From MAG-120531 sp041163765 (GTDB lineage Bacteria > Bacteroidota > Bacteroidia > Flavobacteriales > Flavobacteriaceae), in NCBI GenBank assembly GCA_041163765.1, contig JBEAQS010000098.1:1-64000 (forward strand): a stretch of 64,000 nucleotides of DNA, read 5' to 3'. Positions within the stretch are counted from its first letter, which is position 1; each line of letters opens with the position of its first letter. The translations under genes were made by a program, and so were the position numbers. Below, one piece after another: positions 8,102 through 17,228 of the stretch. Below the pieces are notes generated by a model. That model was not told the origin of the DNA. It did no database searches and worked only from the letters and a program-made list of their open reading frames with translations.

Positions 8102-9781
8102 ATGCGCTCACCTCTAAGTATACTGTGGCTAGGTATATGGCTCTTCGCAACAAACGCCCAAGCCACCCAGTCATCAAACGATTCAATCATCCCGCCCATG
8201 GATATTCCCTTGGTCTTAGCGGGTAATTTTGCCGAATTAAGAAACAACCACTTCCATGCAGGTTTGGACATCAAAACCCAACAACGAGAGGGTATCCCAG
8301 TTCGCGCTGTACAGGGAGGCTACGTATCTAGAATAAAGGTGAGTCCCTGGGGGTACGGAAAGGTTATTTACATCACCCATCCCAACCAAACGACTTCGGT
8401 GTACGCTCACTTACAAAAATTTGCTGGTCCCATTGAAAAATACGTTTACGAGCAACAATACACGGCTGAATCTTTTGAAATTGAACGCTTTCTCACTCCA
8501 GAACAGCTACCTGTAACGCAAGGGATGATCATCGGGCTCAGCGGGAATACAGGGAGCTCTGCAGCTCCCCACCTTCATTTTGAAATTCGAGATACCCCAA
8601 GTGCTGATCCGCTTAACCCAGCTGAGTTGGGAATTCGAGTCAATGATCACACACCTCCGATGATTCAACAGCTTTGGCTCTATGAACCATGGAATAACCT
8701 GGATAAAATCAAAAAAAGACAAATCCCGATGCAACTTCCCCAACAAGGCTCATGGACAACTTCGGAAGTACGCGTCAGCGGACCAGCTGCATTAGGCTTG
8801 GTTGGATTTGATCGACAAGAAGGCGCTGCCAACAGAAATGGAATTTATGGCTACCGAGTGAAACTAGGAAGCCGAGTGCTGTATGAAAAAACTCATCAAA
8901 GGTTCTCTTTTAGCGATGACGCTCAGTTCAATTACATGATCGACTACCCCCAATACCAAAAAACCAGATCCATGGTACGTTGGTTATTTGCCCCAAACGA
9001 TCAGAAACAGGGTTGGTTTACCTTAGCGATCAACCAACGAGACACCATTCACCTCGAGGTTTGGGACCTAAACGGAAATATGACCCACGGTAAAATTCCG
9101 GTATTAGGTACTGTAGCAGAAAACGGCATCGCTCCTCCTTGGTCGGATGCCACCACTCAGCGGGGACACGAAATCATTCATCCAGATCGCCCCTGGCAGT
9201 ATCAGTCAGGATCCTGGCAAATCACAATCCCTCAACAAGCACTTTTCGAGAAAGCAGAACTCAGTGTCGGTGAAAAAAAATCTGGCATTCAAGTAGGCAA
9301 CCCTCATATACCCCTGGCAAAATCAATATCTATCTCCAAAAAAATGGACTCCATTCCCGAGGAAAAAAAGAGATTTGCCACACTCATACGCACCACGGAT
9401 AAAGGGGGGCGTATTTTTGTTCCCACCACAAGAAAGGACAATGAACTTGTTACATGGACAAAAATATTGGGGACCTATCAGGTTGGGTTTGATTCCATCG
9501 CGCCCAGTGTTCAACCAAAAAATTTCGTGCGCCAACAAAAACTGCCCTATTTTAAGTTCCTGACATTTAAAATCAGTGACGTGGGAAGCGGTATTCAGTC
9601 TTATCGTGGCACCATCAACGGCCAATGGATGTTGTTGGAATACGAACCCAAGAAAGGACAACTAACATACACAGCAGATCATCTGGTTGATCAGGCAGGT
9701 ACCTATGAAATTGCCGTTGAAGTCATGGATCAAGTAGGCAATAAAACAGTTTTTTCAACCCAGTTAACCAAAACAAAATAA
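8102..9781 (+). CDS. M23 family metallopeptidase (secreted)
   Basis: A protein of 559 residues from the ATG at 8102, which opens with a clear signal peptide (MRSPLSILWLGIWLFATNAQA). It has an LytM/M23 zinc endopeptidase fold near the N-terminus: HxxxD ligands at His52 and Asp56 (HAGLD) and the HxH pair at about His157/His159 (PHLHF), all intact, so it is probably an active peptidoglycan cross-link hydrolase rather than an adaptor. The ~380 residues after it are beta-rich and of unknown role. The upstream in-frame ATG at 8033 would place the signal sequence internally and is rejected. It is divergent from the zapA unit. Confidence 0.9.
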   Translation: MRSPLSILWLGIWLFATNAQATQSSNDSIIPPMDIPLVLAGNFAELRNNHFHAGLDIKTQQREGIPVRAVQGGYVSRIKVSPWGYGKVIYITHPNQTTSVYAHLQKFAGPIEKYVYEQQYTAESFEIERFLTPEQLPVTQGMIIGLSGNTGSSAAPHLHFEIRDTPSADPLNPAELGIRVNDHTPPMIQQLWLYEPWNNLDKIKKRQIPMQLPQQGSWTTSEVRVSGPAALGLVGFDRQEGAANRNGIYGYRVKLGSRVLYEKTHQRFSFSDDAQFNYMIDYPQYQKTRSMVRWLFAPNDQKQGWFTLAINQRDTIHLEVWDLNGNMTHGKIPVLGTVAENGIAPPWSDATTQRGHEIIHPDRPWQYQSGSWQITIPQQALFEKAELSVGEKKSGIQVGNPHIPLAKSISISKKMDSIPEEKKRFATLIRTTDKGGRIFVPTTRKDNELVTWTKILGTYQVGFDSIAPSVQPKNFVRQQKLPYFKFLTFKISDVGSGIQSYRGTINGQWMLLEYEPKKGQLTYTADHLVDQAGTYEIAVEVMDQVGNKTVFSTQLTKTK

Positions 9782-9790
9782 CTGAAACTC

Positions 9791-10939
9791 CTACTGTGCC
9801 ATGAGGGCACACAGCTGATCCACTGCGTAATCAATCTCGTCTGTTTGATTGGTATGCGCTAGTGAAAAACGAATGGCGTTGGCGGCTCTTGAGCTATCTG
9901 ACAACAATTCGGTGAGCACATGGGAGGCCTGAGAACTACCCGATTGACAAGCCGATCCTTTGGAGCAAGCTATTCCTTGCATATCCAACTGAAACAACAG
10001 CATCAAAGACTGTTCTTGAGTCAAAGGCAGACTGACATTTAAAAGTGTATAGGTGCTATTGTCCAGATCAGCACAAGCACCATTAAATTGAATACCTGGA
10101 ATACGACTGATCAACTGATCGATAAAGTATTTTTTTAGGCCCAGCACATAGCGCTGCTCTTGTTCTAGGTGTTCGTAGGAAAGCACAAACGCTTTTTCCA
10201 TACCCAATATGTTATGAACAGACTCTGTACCTGCGCGAAAACCTCGTTCTTGAGCACCACCCGCTATAAGCGGCTTAATCGGATGTTTTTTTCGGATAAA
10301 GGCAAATCCTATTCCTTTAGGTCCGTGGAATTTGTGGGCTGCCGCGGTTAAAAAATCAATCGGAACCTCTTGGAGATTCCACGCAAAATGACCGATAGAC
10401 TGAACAGTATCCGAATGAAATAACGCTTGGTGGTCTTGACAAATTTTGGCTACTCTAGCTACATCGAGCAAATTACCGATCTCATTGTTTACATGCATCA
10501 AACTCACCAAGGTTTTGGTAGAACCTTTGCTTAAAAGTTCATTGAGTTTGTCCAAATCTGGATGGCCTTGCTCGTCGATCGATAAAAATATAAGCTCGAT
10601 ACGTCCTTGATCTCTTAAATCTTCCAAAGGATGAAGCACGGCATGGTGTTCAATAGCTGTAGTGATGACCCTTTTCACACCTAAATCTCGAACAGCCCCA
10701 TAGATAATCATGTTATCCGCTTCTGTCCCCCCTGAGGTAAATATAATTTCTGACGGGTGAGCACCGAGCTGGGCAGCAATTGTTTTTCTGGCTTGTTCCA
10801 CACCTGATTTTGCTTGACGACCAAATTGATGGGTCGAAGACGGATTGCCAAAATGTTGGCTCATGGCTTGATGCATGACCTCAATCACCTCACGTCGCAA
10901 TGGGGTGGTGGCTGCGTGGTCAAAATAAATTTGTTTCAT
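9791..10939 (-). CDS. Cysteine desulfurase (NifS/IscS family)
   Basis: A 382-residue PLP enzyme of the class V aminotransferase fold that takes sulfur from cysteine for Fe-S clusters or tRNA thiolation. It shows the N-terminal YFDHAATTPL, the PLP-lysine motif AAHKFHGPKG near residue 200 and the active-site cysteine loop CSKGSACQSGSSQ near 320-335, which is of the long-loop NifS/IscS type. It overlaps the upstream rocD stop by 4 bp (ATGA), so translation is coupled. No IscU or scaffold gene is adjacent, so I leave the exact paralogue open. Confidence 0.92.
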   Translation of the reverse strand: MKQIYFDHAATTPLRREVIEVMHQAMSQHFGNPSSTHQFGRQAKSGVEQARKTIAAQLGAHPSEIIFTSGGTEADNMIIYGAVRDLGVKRVITTAIEHHAVLHPLEDLRDQGRIELIFLSIDEQGHPDLDKLNELLSKGSTKTLVSLMHVNNEIGNLLDVARVAKICQDHQALFHSDTVQSIGHFAWNLQEVPIDFLTAAAHKFHGPKGIGFAFIRKKHPIKPLIAGGAQERGFRAGTESVHNILGMEKAFVLSYEHLEQEQRYVLGLKKYFIDQLISRIPGIQFNGACADLDNSTYTLLNVSLPLTQEQSLMLLFQLDMQGIACSKGSACQSGSSQASHVLTELLSDSSRAANAIRFSLAHTNQTDEIDYAVDQLCALMAQ

Positions 10940-12222
10940 GGCTTGGGTTCAAAAGCGCTTAATGTTCGGGTAATGATATCGACACATTCATCTAGTTGCT
11001 CCTCGGTAATCACCAAAGGCGGGGCAAATCTAATGATATTTCCATGGGTGGGTTTGGCCAATAGTCCAGCCTTACTTAGGGCTACACATATGTTCCATGC
11101 CGTATCTCCTTCAGGATGGTCGTTGATGACAATGGCATTAAGCAAACCACGTCCGCGGACTAAACGGACAATGTTGGATCCATCTATATATCGCTGTAAC
11201 GAAGACCTAAAACGCTCGCCCAACGCTCTTGCTTTTAGGGCAAGTTGCTCTTGCTCAACCACTTCTAATGCAGCTATAGCCACGGCTGCGGCTATAGGAT
11301 TACCCCCAAAAGTACTGCCGTGACTACCTGGCTCAATAACATCCATCACTTCATTCTGGGCCAATACCGCAGAAACAGGATACATGCCACCAGATAATGC
11401 CTTGCCCAACACCAATAAATCTGGCTTGACTTCAGGGGTGCCGCTGCAATGAGCCTCAACACACGTACAGCGACCACATGTAGCTAAAAGATTTCCTGTT
11501 CGCGCAATACCCGTTTGTACCTCATCGGCGATCATCAATACGCGGTGCTTGGTGCACAGCGCTCTCGCTTCAGCTAGGTATGAAGGATCCGGCACAAATA
11601 CACCCGCCTCCCCTTGTATGGGCTCTACTAAAAATGCAGCGATATGTGGGTCCGACTCCAGCACTTGAGCCAGTGCAGGGATATCGTTATACGGTATTTG
11701 GATAAACCCCTCCGTGTAGGGGCCAAAATCTTTTTGGGCTGTTGAATCGGAAGAAAAAGAGATGATGGTGGTGGTTCGACCGTGAAAATTATGGGCACAG
11801 ACGATAACTTTTGCTTGATTAGCCGGAATCATTTTTACTCTATAGCCCCATCTTCTGGCTATTTTAAGGGCTGTTTCTACTGCTTCAGCACCGGTATTCA
11901 TCGGCAACACCTTATCAAAACCAAATGTTTGCGTGATTTTTTGCTCGTAGACACCCAGCTGATCATTGTAGAATGCGCGAGAGGTCAAAGCGAGTTTTTG
12001 CGCTTGATCAATCAGTGCTTGAGTGATTTTAGGATGACTATGACCTTGATTTACTGCGGAGTACGCTGACAAAAAATCATAGTATTTTTTGCCTTCAACA
12101 TCCCAAACGTAAACACCAGATCCTTCCTTAAGTACCACAGGTAGTGGGTGATAATTATGTGCACCATAGGTTGATTCGAGCGCTATAGCTTCTTGTGAAC
12201 TATTGATGGTAGTACGTGTCAT
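10936..12222 (-). CDS. rocD: Ornithine aminotransferase
   Basis: A 428-residue class III PLP aminotransferase, ornithine to glutamate-5-semialdehyde. From the ATG at 12222 it opens with the expected ESTYGAHNYHPLPVVLKEG. It has TGAEAVETALKIARRWG, the ADEVQTGIARTG aspartate motif and the PLP lysine in LGKALSGGMYPVSAVLA. The frame extends upstream to 12333 without homology, so I use 12222. Between TGNLL and EVKPD there is a cysteine-rich insert (four Cys within 12 residues) where many ornithine aminotransferases have a short loop. It is upstream of, and coupled to, the cysteine desulfurase. Confidence 0.92.
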   Translation of the reverse strand: MTRTTINSSQEAIALESTYGAHNYHPLPVVLKEGSGVYVWDVEGKKYYDFLSAYSAVNQGHSHPKITQALIDQAQKLALTSRAFYNDQLGVYEQKITQTFGFDKVLPMNTGAEAVETALKIARRWGYRVKMIPANQAKVIVCAHNFHGRTTTIISFSSDSTAQKDFGPYTEGFIQIPYNDIPALAQVLESDPHIAAFLVEPIQGEAGVFVPDPSYLAEARALCTKHRVLMIADEVQTGIARTGNLLATCGRCTCVEAHCSGTPEVKPDLLVLGKALSGGMYPVSAVLAQNEVMDVIEPGSHGSTFGGNPIAAAVAIAALEVVEQEQLALKARALGERFRSSLQRYIDGSNIVRLVRGRGLLNAIVINDHPEGDTAWNICVALSKAGLLAKPTHGNIIRFAPPLVITEEQLDECVDIITRTLSAFEPKP

Positions 12223-12347
12223 TTCTTGTGATTGGATCCAACTTGAGACATTCCTACTTCTGTGGTGGAGAGAAATCATCCAGGGTAAATCTACAAATAT
12301 TGAACATGAATTAAAACCCTTAACACAGCGCACGCGAAAAAAGATAT

Positions 12348-12355
12348 TATTTTTG
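12348..12355 (+). promoter_or_regulatory. -7 box of rlmD, predicted leaderless start
   Basis: TATTTTTG matches TAnnTTTG and ends 4 nt before the rlmD ATG at 12360. With the usual distance from this box to +1, transcription would begin at the A of the start codon. Confidence 0.6.
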
Positions 12356-12359
12356 GGGC

Positions 12360-13772
12360 ATGCGAAAAGTAAAAACCCCGCAGACCTTCAACGAACTTCT
12401 CGTGGTGGACACTGCAGATAAAGGCCGAAGTGTGGCCAAAACCCCAGACGGCCAAGTTGTTTTCTTAGATGGCGCTGTGCCAGGAGACATAGTCCATGTG
12501 CGTACCACCAGGAAGAAAAAAAACTTTTTCGAAGGAATTGTCACAGAAATCAAAGAGCCTTCACCCTACCGAACTGAACCAAAATGCGTGCACTTTGGCG
12601 TCTGTGGGGGATGCAAATGGCAAAACATGTCATACGAAAGACAGCTCTATTTCAAAGAAAAAGAAGTAGCTCAAAACATAGAACGCATCGGGCATACACA
12701 AGCCTTGACTACGGAGCCCATTGCAGGATGTCCCACACCCTATGGGTATAGAAATAAAATGGAGTTCTCTTTTTCCGCCCAAAGATGGCTTACTGATGCT
12801 GAAATCAAACAATCTGAAGAAATCACAGATCGCGAAGCCTTGGGATTTCATATTCCTGGGATGTGGGATAAAATACTCGACCTAAAAGAGTGTCACCTTC
12901 AACCAGAACCCTCTAACAGTATTCGACTAGCGGTTAAAGCTTATGCACTAAACAACGGGTTGTCCTTTTACCATGTCCGTCAGCAAACTGGATTGTTGCG
13001 CAGCTTAATGATCCGCAACAACCAAGCTGGTGCCGTGATGGTGCTCTTTCAATTTTTTGAAGATAATCAAGAACAAATCAAAGGACTGCTTGATTATTTA
13101 CTCGGTGCATTTCCGCAAATCGAATCCATGATGTATACCATCAACCAAAAAGCCAATGACAGTTTATACGATTGTGACTTGGTGTGCTATAACGGTCAAG
13201 ACTACATTATGGAAACCATGGAAGGATTAAGCTTTAAAATTCAAGCAAAATCCTTTTATCAAACCAATCCAACTCAGGCCTATACCTTATATCAAATCGC
13301 CCGAACGATGGCTGGACTCACCGGCACGGAAGTAGTTTATGACTTGTATACAGGTACGGGTACCATAGCCCAATTTGTGGCAAAATCTGCGAAAAAAGTA
13401 ATTGGCATAGAGTCGGTAGCAGATGCTGTAGCAGACGCTAGGGCCAATGCATTGCACAACCAAATAAACAATGTTCATTTTTTTGTGGGTGACATGAAGT
13501 CGTTACTTACCGAAGAGTTTGTTCGGGAACACGGAGCTTGTGATGTGCTGATTACCGATCCGCCAAGAGCTGGAATGCATCCCGATGTGGTGGAACAAAT
13601 TCTGTTGATGGCCCCTGAGAAAATTGTTTACGTCAGCTGTAATAGCGCCACCCAAGCTAGGGACATTGCTCTGCTCACTAAAAAATATCGACTTATCTCC
13701 AGTCAAGCCGTGGATATGTTTCCTCAAACACACCACGTAGAAAATGTTGTACTTTTAACCAAAATAGCGTGA
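12360..13772 (+). CDS. rlmD: 23S rRNA (uracil-C5) methyltransferase RlmD
   Basis: A 470-residue TrmA/RumA-family enzyme that methylates C5 of a uridine in 23S rRNA (U1939 in E. coli). It has an N-terminal TRAM domain, then the Fe-S ligands CVHFGVCGGC (about residues 76-85) with a fourth Cys near LKECHL, the SAM-binding stretch VYDLYTGTGTIAQF, TDPPRAGMHPDVVEQ and the catalytic nucleophile Cys in VYVSCNSATQARD. Everything needed for catalysis is present. It heads an operon with the DUF6452 and DUF6048 genes, an arrangement repeated across Flavobacteriales. Confidence 0.94.
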   Translation: MRKVKTPQTFNELLVVDTADKGRSVAKTPDGQVVFLDGAVPGDIVHVRTTRKKKNFFEGIVTEIKEPSPYRTEPKCVHFGVCGGCKWQNMSYERQLYFKEKEVAQNIERIGHTQALTTEPIAGCPTPYGYRNKMEFSFSAQRWLTDAEIKQSEEITDREALGFHIPGMWDKILDLKECHLQPEPSNSIRLAVKAYALNNGLSFYHVRQQTGLLRSLMIRNNQAGAVMVLFQFFEDNQEQIKGLLDYLLGAFPQIESMMYTINQKANDSLYDCDLVCYNGQDYIMETMEGLSFKIQAKSFYQTNPTQAYTLYQIARTMAGLTGTEVVYDLYTGTGTIAQFVAKSAKKVIGIESVADAVADARANALHNQINNVHFFVGDMKSLLTEEFVREHGACDVLITDPPRAGMHPDVVEQILLMAPEKIVYVSCNSATQARDIALLTKKYRLISSQAVDMFPQTHHVENVVLLTKIA

Positions 13773-14275
13773 TGCGCCGTATAGGTTATTGGCTTTTACT
13801 GACCGTTTTTTTCATTCAAGCTGGCTGTGAAAAGGATGACATCTGCATCGCAGGTGACGCCCCGCGTTGGCACATTTCATTCAGAGACGCTACACAACCC
13901 GATCTCCCTAAGGCCCCTGAATCACTATGGATTGTCGGTGCTGACGCAACGAAACCATTGACCGATCCTGTTCCTGGAAGTAGTGAGTCTTCTGAAATTT
14001 GGTTGCCCATCGACCCAACAAGCTCGACAACCACTTTTAACTTAATCGCCTTTGGTACTCTTGAAAATGACCAATTAACTGGATCTGTAGAACAAATCGC
14101 TATATCCTACACCACCGAACCAAAATTTTTATCCAAAGCCTGTGGGTTTACACCACAATACTTCCAGGTTCAAGGAACATGGATGGAGCAAAGCAAATCA
14201 TGGATAAAATCCGTCACCTGGACCACCACACAAATTACAGAAGATGAAAGCATACATACGATCATCTATCACTAA
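13772..14275 (+). CDS. DUF6452 lipoprotein
   Basis: A 167-residue lipoprotein from the ATG that shares bases with the rlmD stop (TGATG). A GTG one codon earlier is the alternative. The N-terminus is a lipoprotein signal (RRIGYWLLLTVFFIQAGC) followed by EKDDIC, the hallmark start of DUF6452. The rest is predicted beta-strand, with no recognisable active site. It is lineage-restricted and its function is unknown. Its gene overlaps the DUF6048 gene by 32 bp, and the rlmD-DUF6452-DUF6048 order suggests the two surface proteins act together. Confidence 0.85.
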   Translation: MRRIGYWLLLTVFFIQAGCEKDDICIAGDAPRWHISFRDATQPDLPKAPESLWIVGADATKPLTDPVPGSSESSEIWLPIDPTSSTTTFNLIAFGTLENDQLTGSVEQIAISYTTEPKFLSKACGFTPQYFQVQGTWMEQSKSWIKSVTWTTTQITEDESIHTIIYH

Positions 14276-15062
14276 GTGGGTCGCTTTAATTTGGCTATCC
14301 GGCCTGTGGGCCCAGAATGCATCTGTCCAAGATTCTGTTGTGCCTAGGGAACCCTATGGATTAAGAATCGGATATGACCTGGCTAAAACATGGAGGTCGC
14401 AAACCAAAGAAGGGTATACGGGAAATGAATTCAGTGCAGATCTTCGCATTGGAGGATTCCGATACCTAGCGGTTGAGGTCGGAAGAGAAAAAATCACCTT
14501 GATGGAGGACAGCTATGTTTGGACACCCAGTGGCTCCTACCTAAAAGCAGGGCTAGATGTCAATTTTTACGACAACTGGTTCGGAATGAACAACATGATT
14601 TTTGGCGGATTTAGACTAGCACGCGCCCACTATGAAGTCAAAACAGAATCGATGATGTGGTATGACTCAAATCGATATTGGCACCCAGATCAATATGCTG
14701 TTGCGACAGAAATACCAGACCCGGTGAGGGGGTTAAAATCACATTGGGTAGAAGCGGTTGTTGGTATAAAGGCAGAGTTGTTTAAAAACGTGTATTTGGG
14801 TGGAAGCCTTCGACTGGGCTACTTGGTATCCGCTCCAAAATCAATCAACGCGCCCAACCATTGGATTCCTGGCTTCAACACGGTAACCGATGAAGCTAGA
14901 TTTGGCAGTAGTTATCAATATCAACTGAGCTATTTAGTCCCTCTCTTTGAACGTCCAAAGGTGTACCGCAAGAAAAAACCGCAATTGGAATCAGGAGGTG
15001 AAGACCCCTTTTCTGGATCCAGAAACAGGGGACAATCAGGTTTTAGAGACGGTGGGTTTTGA
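14244..15062 (+). CDS. DUF6048 outer-membrane protein
   Basis: A 272-residue protein with a signal peptide (about residues 1-22, ending near LWAQ). The body is rich in alternating beta-strands and aromatic residues, typical of an outer-membrane beta-barrel of the DUF6048 family. The C-terminus is a basic, low-complexity tail (KVYRKKKPQLESGGEDPFSGSRNRG), so the barrel may be followed by a periplasmic segment. It overlaps the DUF6452 lipoprotein gene by 32 bp, and a lipoprotein-barrel pair is plausible. No function is known for the family. The stop abuts that of the convergent small membrane protein gene. Confidence 0.83.
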   Translation: MKAYIRSSITKWVALIWLSGLWAQNASVQDSVVPREPYGLRIGYDLAKTWRSQTKEGYTGNEFSADLRIGGFRYLAVEVGREKITLMEDSYVWTPSGSYLKAGLDVNFYDNWFGMNNMIFGGFRLARAHYEVKTESMMWYDSNRYWHPDQYAVATEIPDPVRGLKSHWVEAVVGIKAELFKNVYLGGSLRLGYLVSAPKSINAPNHWIPGFNTVTDEARFGSSYQYQLSYLVPLFERPKVYRKKKPQLESGGEDPFSGSRNRGQSGFRDGGF

Positions 15063-15290
15063 TCATTTTATTTGGCGCACACCCTTGATCAACAACCACT
15101 TCATCATCAGTTTTTTTCCTTCTTTATCGACTACAACCCCGAATTTTGGCGCCAAAATATTGGCCAAAATAGCCGCAAAAACTACGGGAAAAAGATTCTC
15201 CACCGGATACAGCCACAGCATCAAATAGCGAAATGCGAGAAATAAAAAAGTAAATCCTACAAAATTAAAGATCAGTGCTTTGGCCTTCAT
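15063..15290 (-). CDS. Small two-helix membrane protein
   Basis: A 75-residue protein with two hydrophobic helices (about residues 6-24 and 33-47) and a basic C-terminal tail (KEGKKLMMKWLLIKGVRQIK). I do not recognise a named family. Its N-terminal 26 bp overlap the end of the THUMP methyltransferase gene on the same strand, and its stop abuts that of DUF6048. That tight packing and the sensible membrane topology support a real gene. Function unknown. Confidence 0.65.
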   Translation of the reverse strand: MKAKALIFNFVGFTFLFLAFRYLMLWLYPVENLFPVVFAAILANILAPKFGVVVDKEGKKLMMKWLLIKGVRQIK

Positions 15291-16449
15291 GGATTTGAAA
15301 TTTAGTTCGTTTACTTCCTGAATACATCGGGTAATGGACTAATCTGGACTCTAAATGACTGTTAAACAATTTAATTTTAGCCGTGGGGCGAAGACCCACG
15401 TGTTTTAACGCCTCTAAATTGGAGGTAATCATCCAAGCATCTGTTTGTGGATATCCTTTTTTCAACGTATCGCCAATACTCTTGTAAAATGACTCCATTT
15501 CAATGTCCAAACGTTCTCCATAAGGTGGATTAAACACCAAATGTAGCGGACCCGACACCTCTTTTTCCGAGGTAAAAAAATTGGCTTGACGCACTTCAAT
15601 AAACTCAGACAAATGGGCATTGGCCACATTGTCGATAGCTTTGTGCACCGCGGAGGGCGCTTTATCGTACCCTACCAGTTTAAACGGGTATTCTCGGGTT
15701 CTCTTTAAACTGACCTCAATAATTTTCTCCCAAAGCACTTCGTCAAAATCTGCCCATTTTTCAAAGGCAAATTCCTTGCGGTTGATGTTGGCCGGGATAT
15801 TGCACGCAATCATGGCAGCCTCGACCAAAAAGGTACCTGATCCACACATAGGATCTAAAAAAGGAGTCTGGCCTTTCCAGCCGCTGAGCAATAAAATGCC
15901 AGCTGCCAAAACCTCATTGATCGGTGCTATATTGGTTGCTGTACGGTATCCCCTTTGGTGCAATGACTTTCCAGAACTATCGAGGGAAACCGTGCACTGA
16001 TTTTGTTGTATGTGTATGTTTAACCTCAAATCAGGGAATTGGAGATCTACATCTGGACGTCTCCCTGTTTTTTTTCTAAACTGATCGACAATCGCATCTT
16101 TGGCCTTTTGAGAAACAAAGAGCGAGTGGGTAAATATTTCTGAATTTAACGTTGTGTCAATGGCAAAACTCTGGTCTACATCAATGTACTGACTCCAATC
16201 AATTTCATCCATTTTACGGCTGAGGTCATCTTGGTTTTTGAGCGTAAATTGAGCGATTGGTTTCACAATCTTAATGGCAGTCCTCAGATTGAGGTTGGCT
16301 TTGTACATAAAACCTAAATCCCCCTCAAAACGCACACTGCGAATCCCTAGTTCTACTTTTGATGCGCCGAGTTGGCGTAGTTCTTGAGCGCATATTTCTT
16401 CAAACCCGTGCAGGGTTTTCGCTACCATGGGGTAATTTTCTTGCTTCAT
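15265..16449 (-). CDS. THUMP-domain rRNA guanine-N2 methyltransferase (RlmL N-half-like)
   Basis: A protein of 394 residues from the ATG at 16449. It has an N-terminal THUMP RNA-binding domain (ELRQLGASKVELGIRSVRFEGD...), then a Rossmann SAM methyltransferase with PFLDPMCGSGTFLVEAAM and the NPPY catalytic motif NPPYGERL. This is the RlmL/RlmK-type N2-guanine architecture without the RlmK half. The frame stays open to 16557, but a TATTTTTG promoter box at 16468-16475 lies inside that extension, supporting 16449. It is divergent from the ZIP transporter gene. The exact rRNA target is inferred, not shown. Confidence 0.88.
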   Translation of the reverse strand: MKQENYPMVAKTLHGFEEICAQELRQLGASKVELGIRSVRFEGDLGFMYKANLNLRTAIKIVKPIAQFTLKNQDDLSRKMDEIDWSQYIDVDQSFAIDTTLNSEIFTHSLFVSQKAKDAIVDQFRKKTGRRPDVDLQFPDLRLNIHIQQNQCTVSLDSSGKSLHQRGYRTATNIAPINEVLAAGILLLSGWKGQTPFLDPMCGSGTFLVEAAMIACNIPANINRKEFAFEKWADFDEVLWEKIIEVSLKRTREYPFKLVGYDKAPSAVHKAIDNVANAHLSEFIEVRQANFFTSEKEVSGPLHLVFNPPYGERLDIEMESFYKSIGDTLKKGYPQTDAWMITSNLEALKHVGLRPTAKIKLFNSHLESRLVHYPMYSGSKRTKFQIHEGQSTDL

Positions 16450-16467
16450 CTGCTGATTATACTCCCG

Positions 16468-16475
16468 CAAAAATA
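16468..16475 (-). promoter_or_regulatory. -7 box of the THUMP methyltransferase gene
   Basis: TATTTTTG on the minus strand, a full TAnnTTTG match ending 18 nt before the chosen ATG at 16449. It is the main reason for rejecting the longer N-terminus. Confidence 0.55.
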
Positions 16476-16492
16476 CATTAATTTTACCCGGC

Positions 16493-16521
16493 ACACCAAG
16501 AAGCGAAGTACTGCTTGGTGT
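16493..16521. promoter_or_regulatory. Inverted repeat upstream of the ZIP transporter (possible operator)
   Basis: Perfect 8-bp arms ACACCAAG (16493-16500) and CTTGGTGT (16514-16521) have centres 21 bp apart, ending 13 bp before the ZIP start codon at 16535. There is no T-run, so it is not a terminator. The spacing of two helical turns suits a dimeric repressor. Confidence 0.4.
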
Positions 16522-16534
16522 CGTCAGTAGCCTT

Positions 16535-17209
16535 ATGTTGATTATTTCCCCCATCATAGTGGTTTGGCTAGGTTATCTAGCGGTGCAAACCCGAACGACT
16601 AAATCAGGCCCCTTTATGTCATTGGGGCTTTCCTTCAGCGGGGCATTTTTGCTCTCTACACTCATTTTTGAGATGTTACCGGAGCTATTCCAGAATGAGA
16701 CCCCCAAAACCGTAGGTCTTTTTTTATCCCTGGGAATCCTACTACAGCTTTCTCTGGAATATCTGTCTCAAGGGGCAGAACACGGACACACACACCACCA
16801 CGGACACTCGGGAAGAGTCCCTTGGTTAGTGATCGGTAGCCTCTGTGTTCACGCACTGTTAGAAGGCATTCCACTGGGCAGTGTAAGCGGACTTTTTTGG
16901 GGAATCTTGGTACATAAATTCACCATTGCGCTGGCGCTTTCACTCTTGCTTTTGGAGTCCAAAGTCCCCAAGTATTTGTCCTTATTGGCCATAGGACTTT
17001 TCTCCTTAATGACCCCTTTAGGCAGCTTTCTCTCCGGCCAATCCCTATGGCCTGAACACTGGAACAACTACCTAAACGCCCTGGCTGTTGGTATCTTATT
17101 GCACATAGCCACGGTGATACTTTTTGAAAGTTCTGACGGCCATCGTTTTAATTGGAGAAAATTTGCCATCATCCTAGGGGGATTTGCGCTTGGCTACTTG
17201 GTGGGATAA
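16535..17209 (+). CDS. ZIP family metal transporter
   Basis: A 224-residue inner-membrane protein of the ZIP family, probably importing zinc or another divalent metal. It has about eight hydrophobic helices and a His-rich cytoplasmic loop (HGHTHHHGHSG, near residues 84-94). The helix-IV metal site is visible as HALLEGIPLG (His-x4-Gly/Pro pattern) and helix V as HKFTIALALSLLLLES. This is the expected size for the short ZIPB/GufA-like class. It is divergent from the THUMP methyltransferase gene. An inverted repeat sits just upstream and may be its operator. Confidence 0.88.
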   Translation: MLIISPIIVVWLGYLAVQTRTTKSGPFMSLGLSFSGAFLLSTLIFEMLPELFQNETPKTVGLFLSLGILLQLSLEYLSQGAEHGHTHHHGHSGRVPWLVIGSLCVHALLEGIPLGSVSGLFWGILVHKFTIALALSLLLLESKVPKYLSLLAIGLFSLMTPLGSFLSGQSLWPEHWNNYLNALAVGILLHIATVILFESSDGHRFNWRKFAIILGGFALGYLVG

Positions 17210-17228
17210 GGACAAGGTGGTATATTTG
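17198..17228 (+). promoter_or_regulatory. Promoter of the thrS-infC-rpmI-rplT operon
   Basis: TTG at 17198-17200, a 20-bp spacer, then TATATTTG at 17221-17228, 19 nt before the thrS ATG. It overlaps the end of the ZIP gene. This is a full match to the Bacteroidota promoter form. Confidence 0.7.

Noticed and set aside
16450..16557. N-terminal extension of the THUMP methyltransferase
   Set aside because: It overlaps the ZIP gene start and contains a consensus promoter box and an inverted repeat; the family start matches the ATG at 16449.
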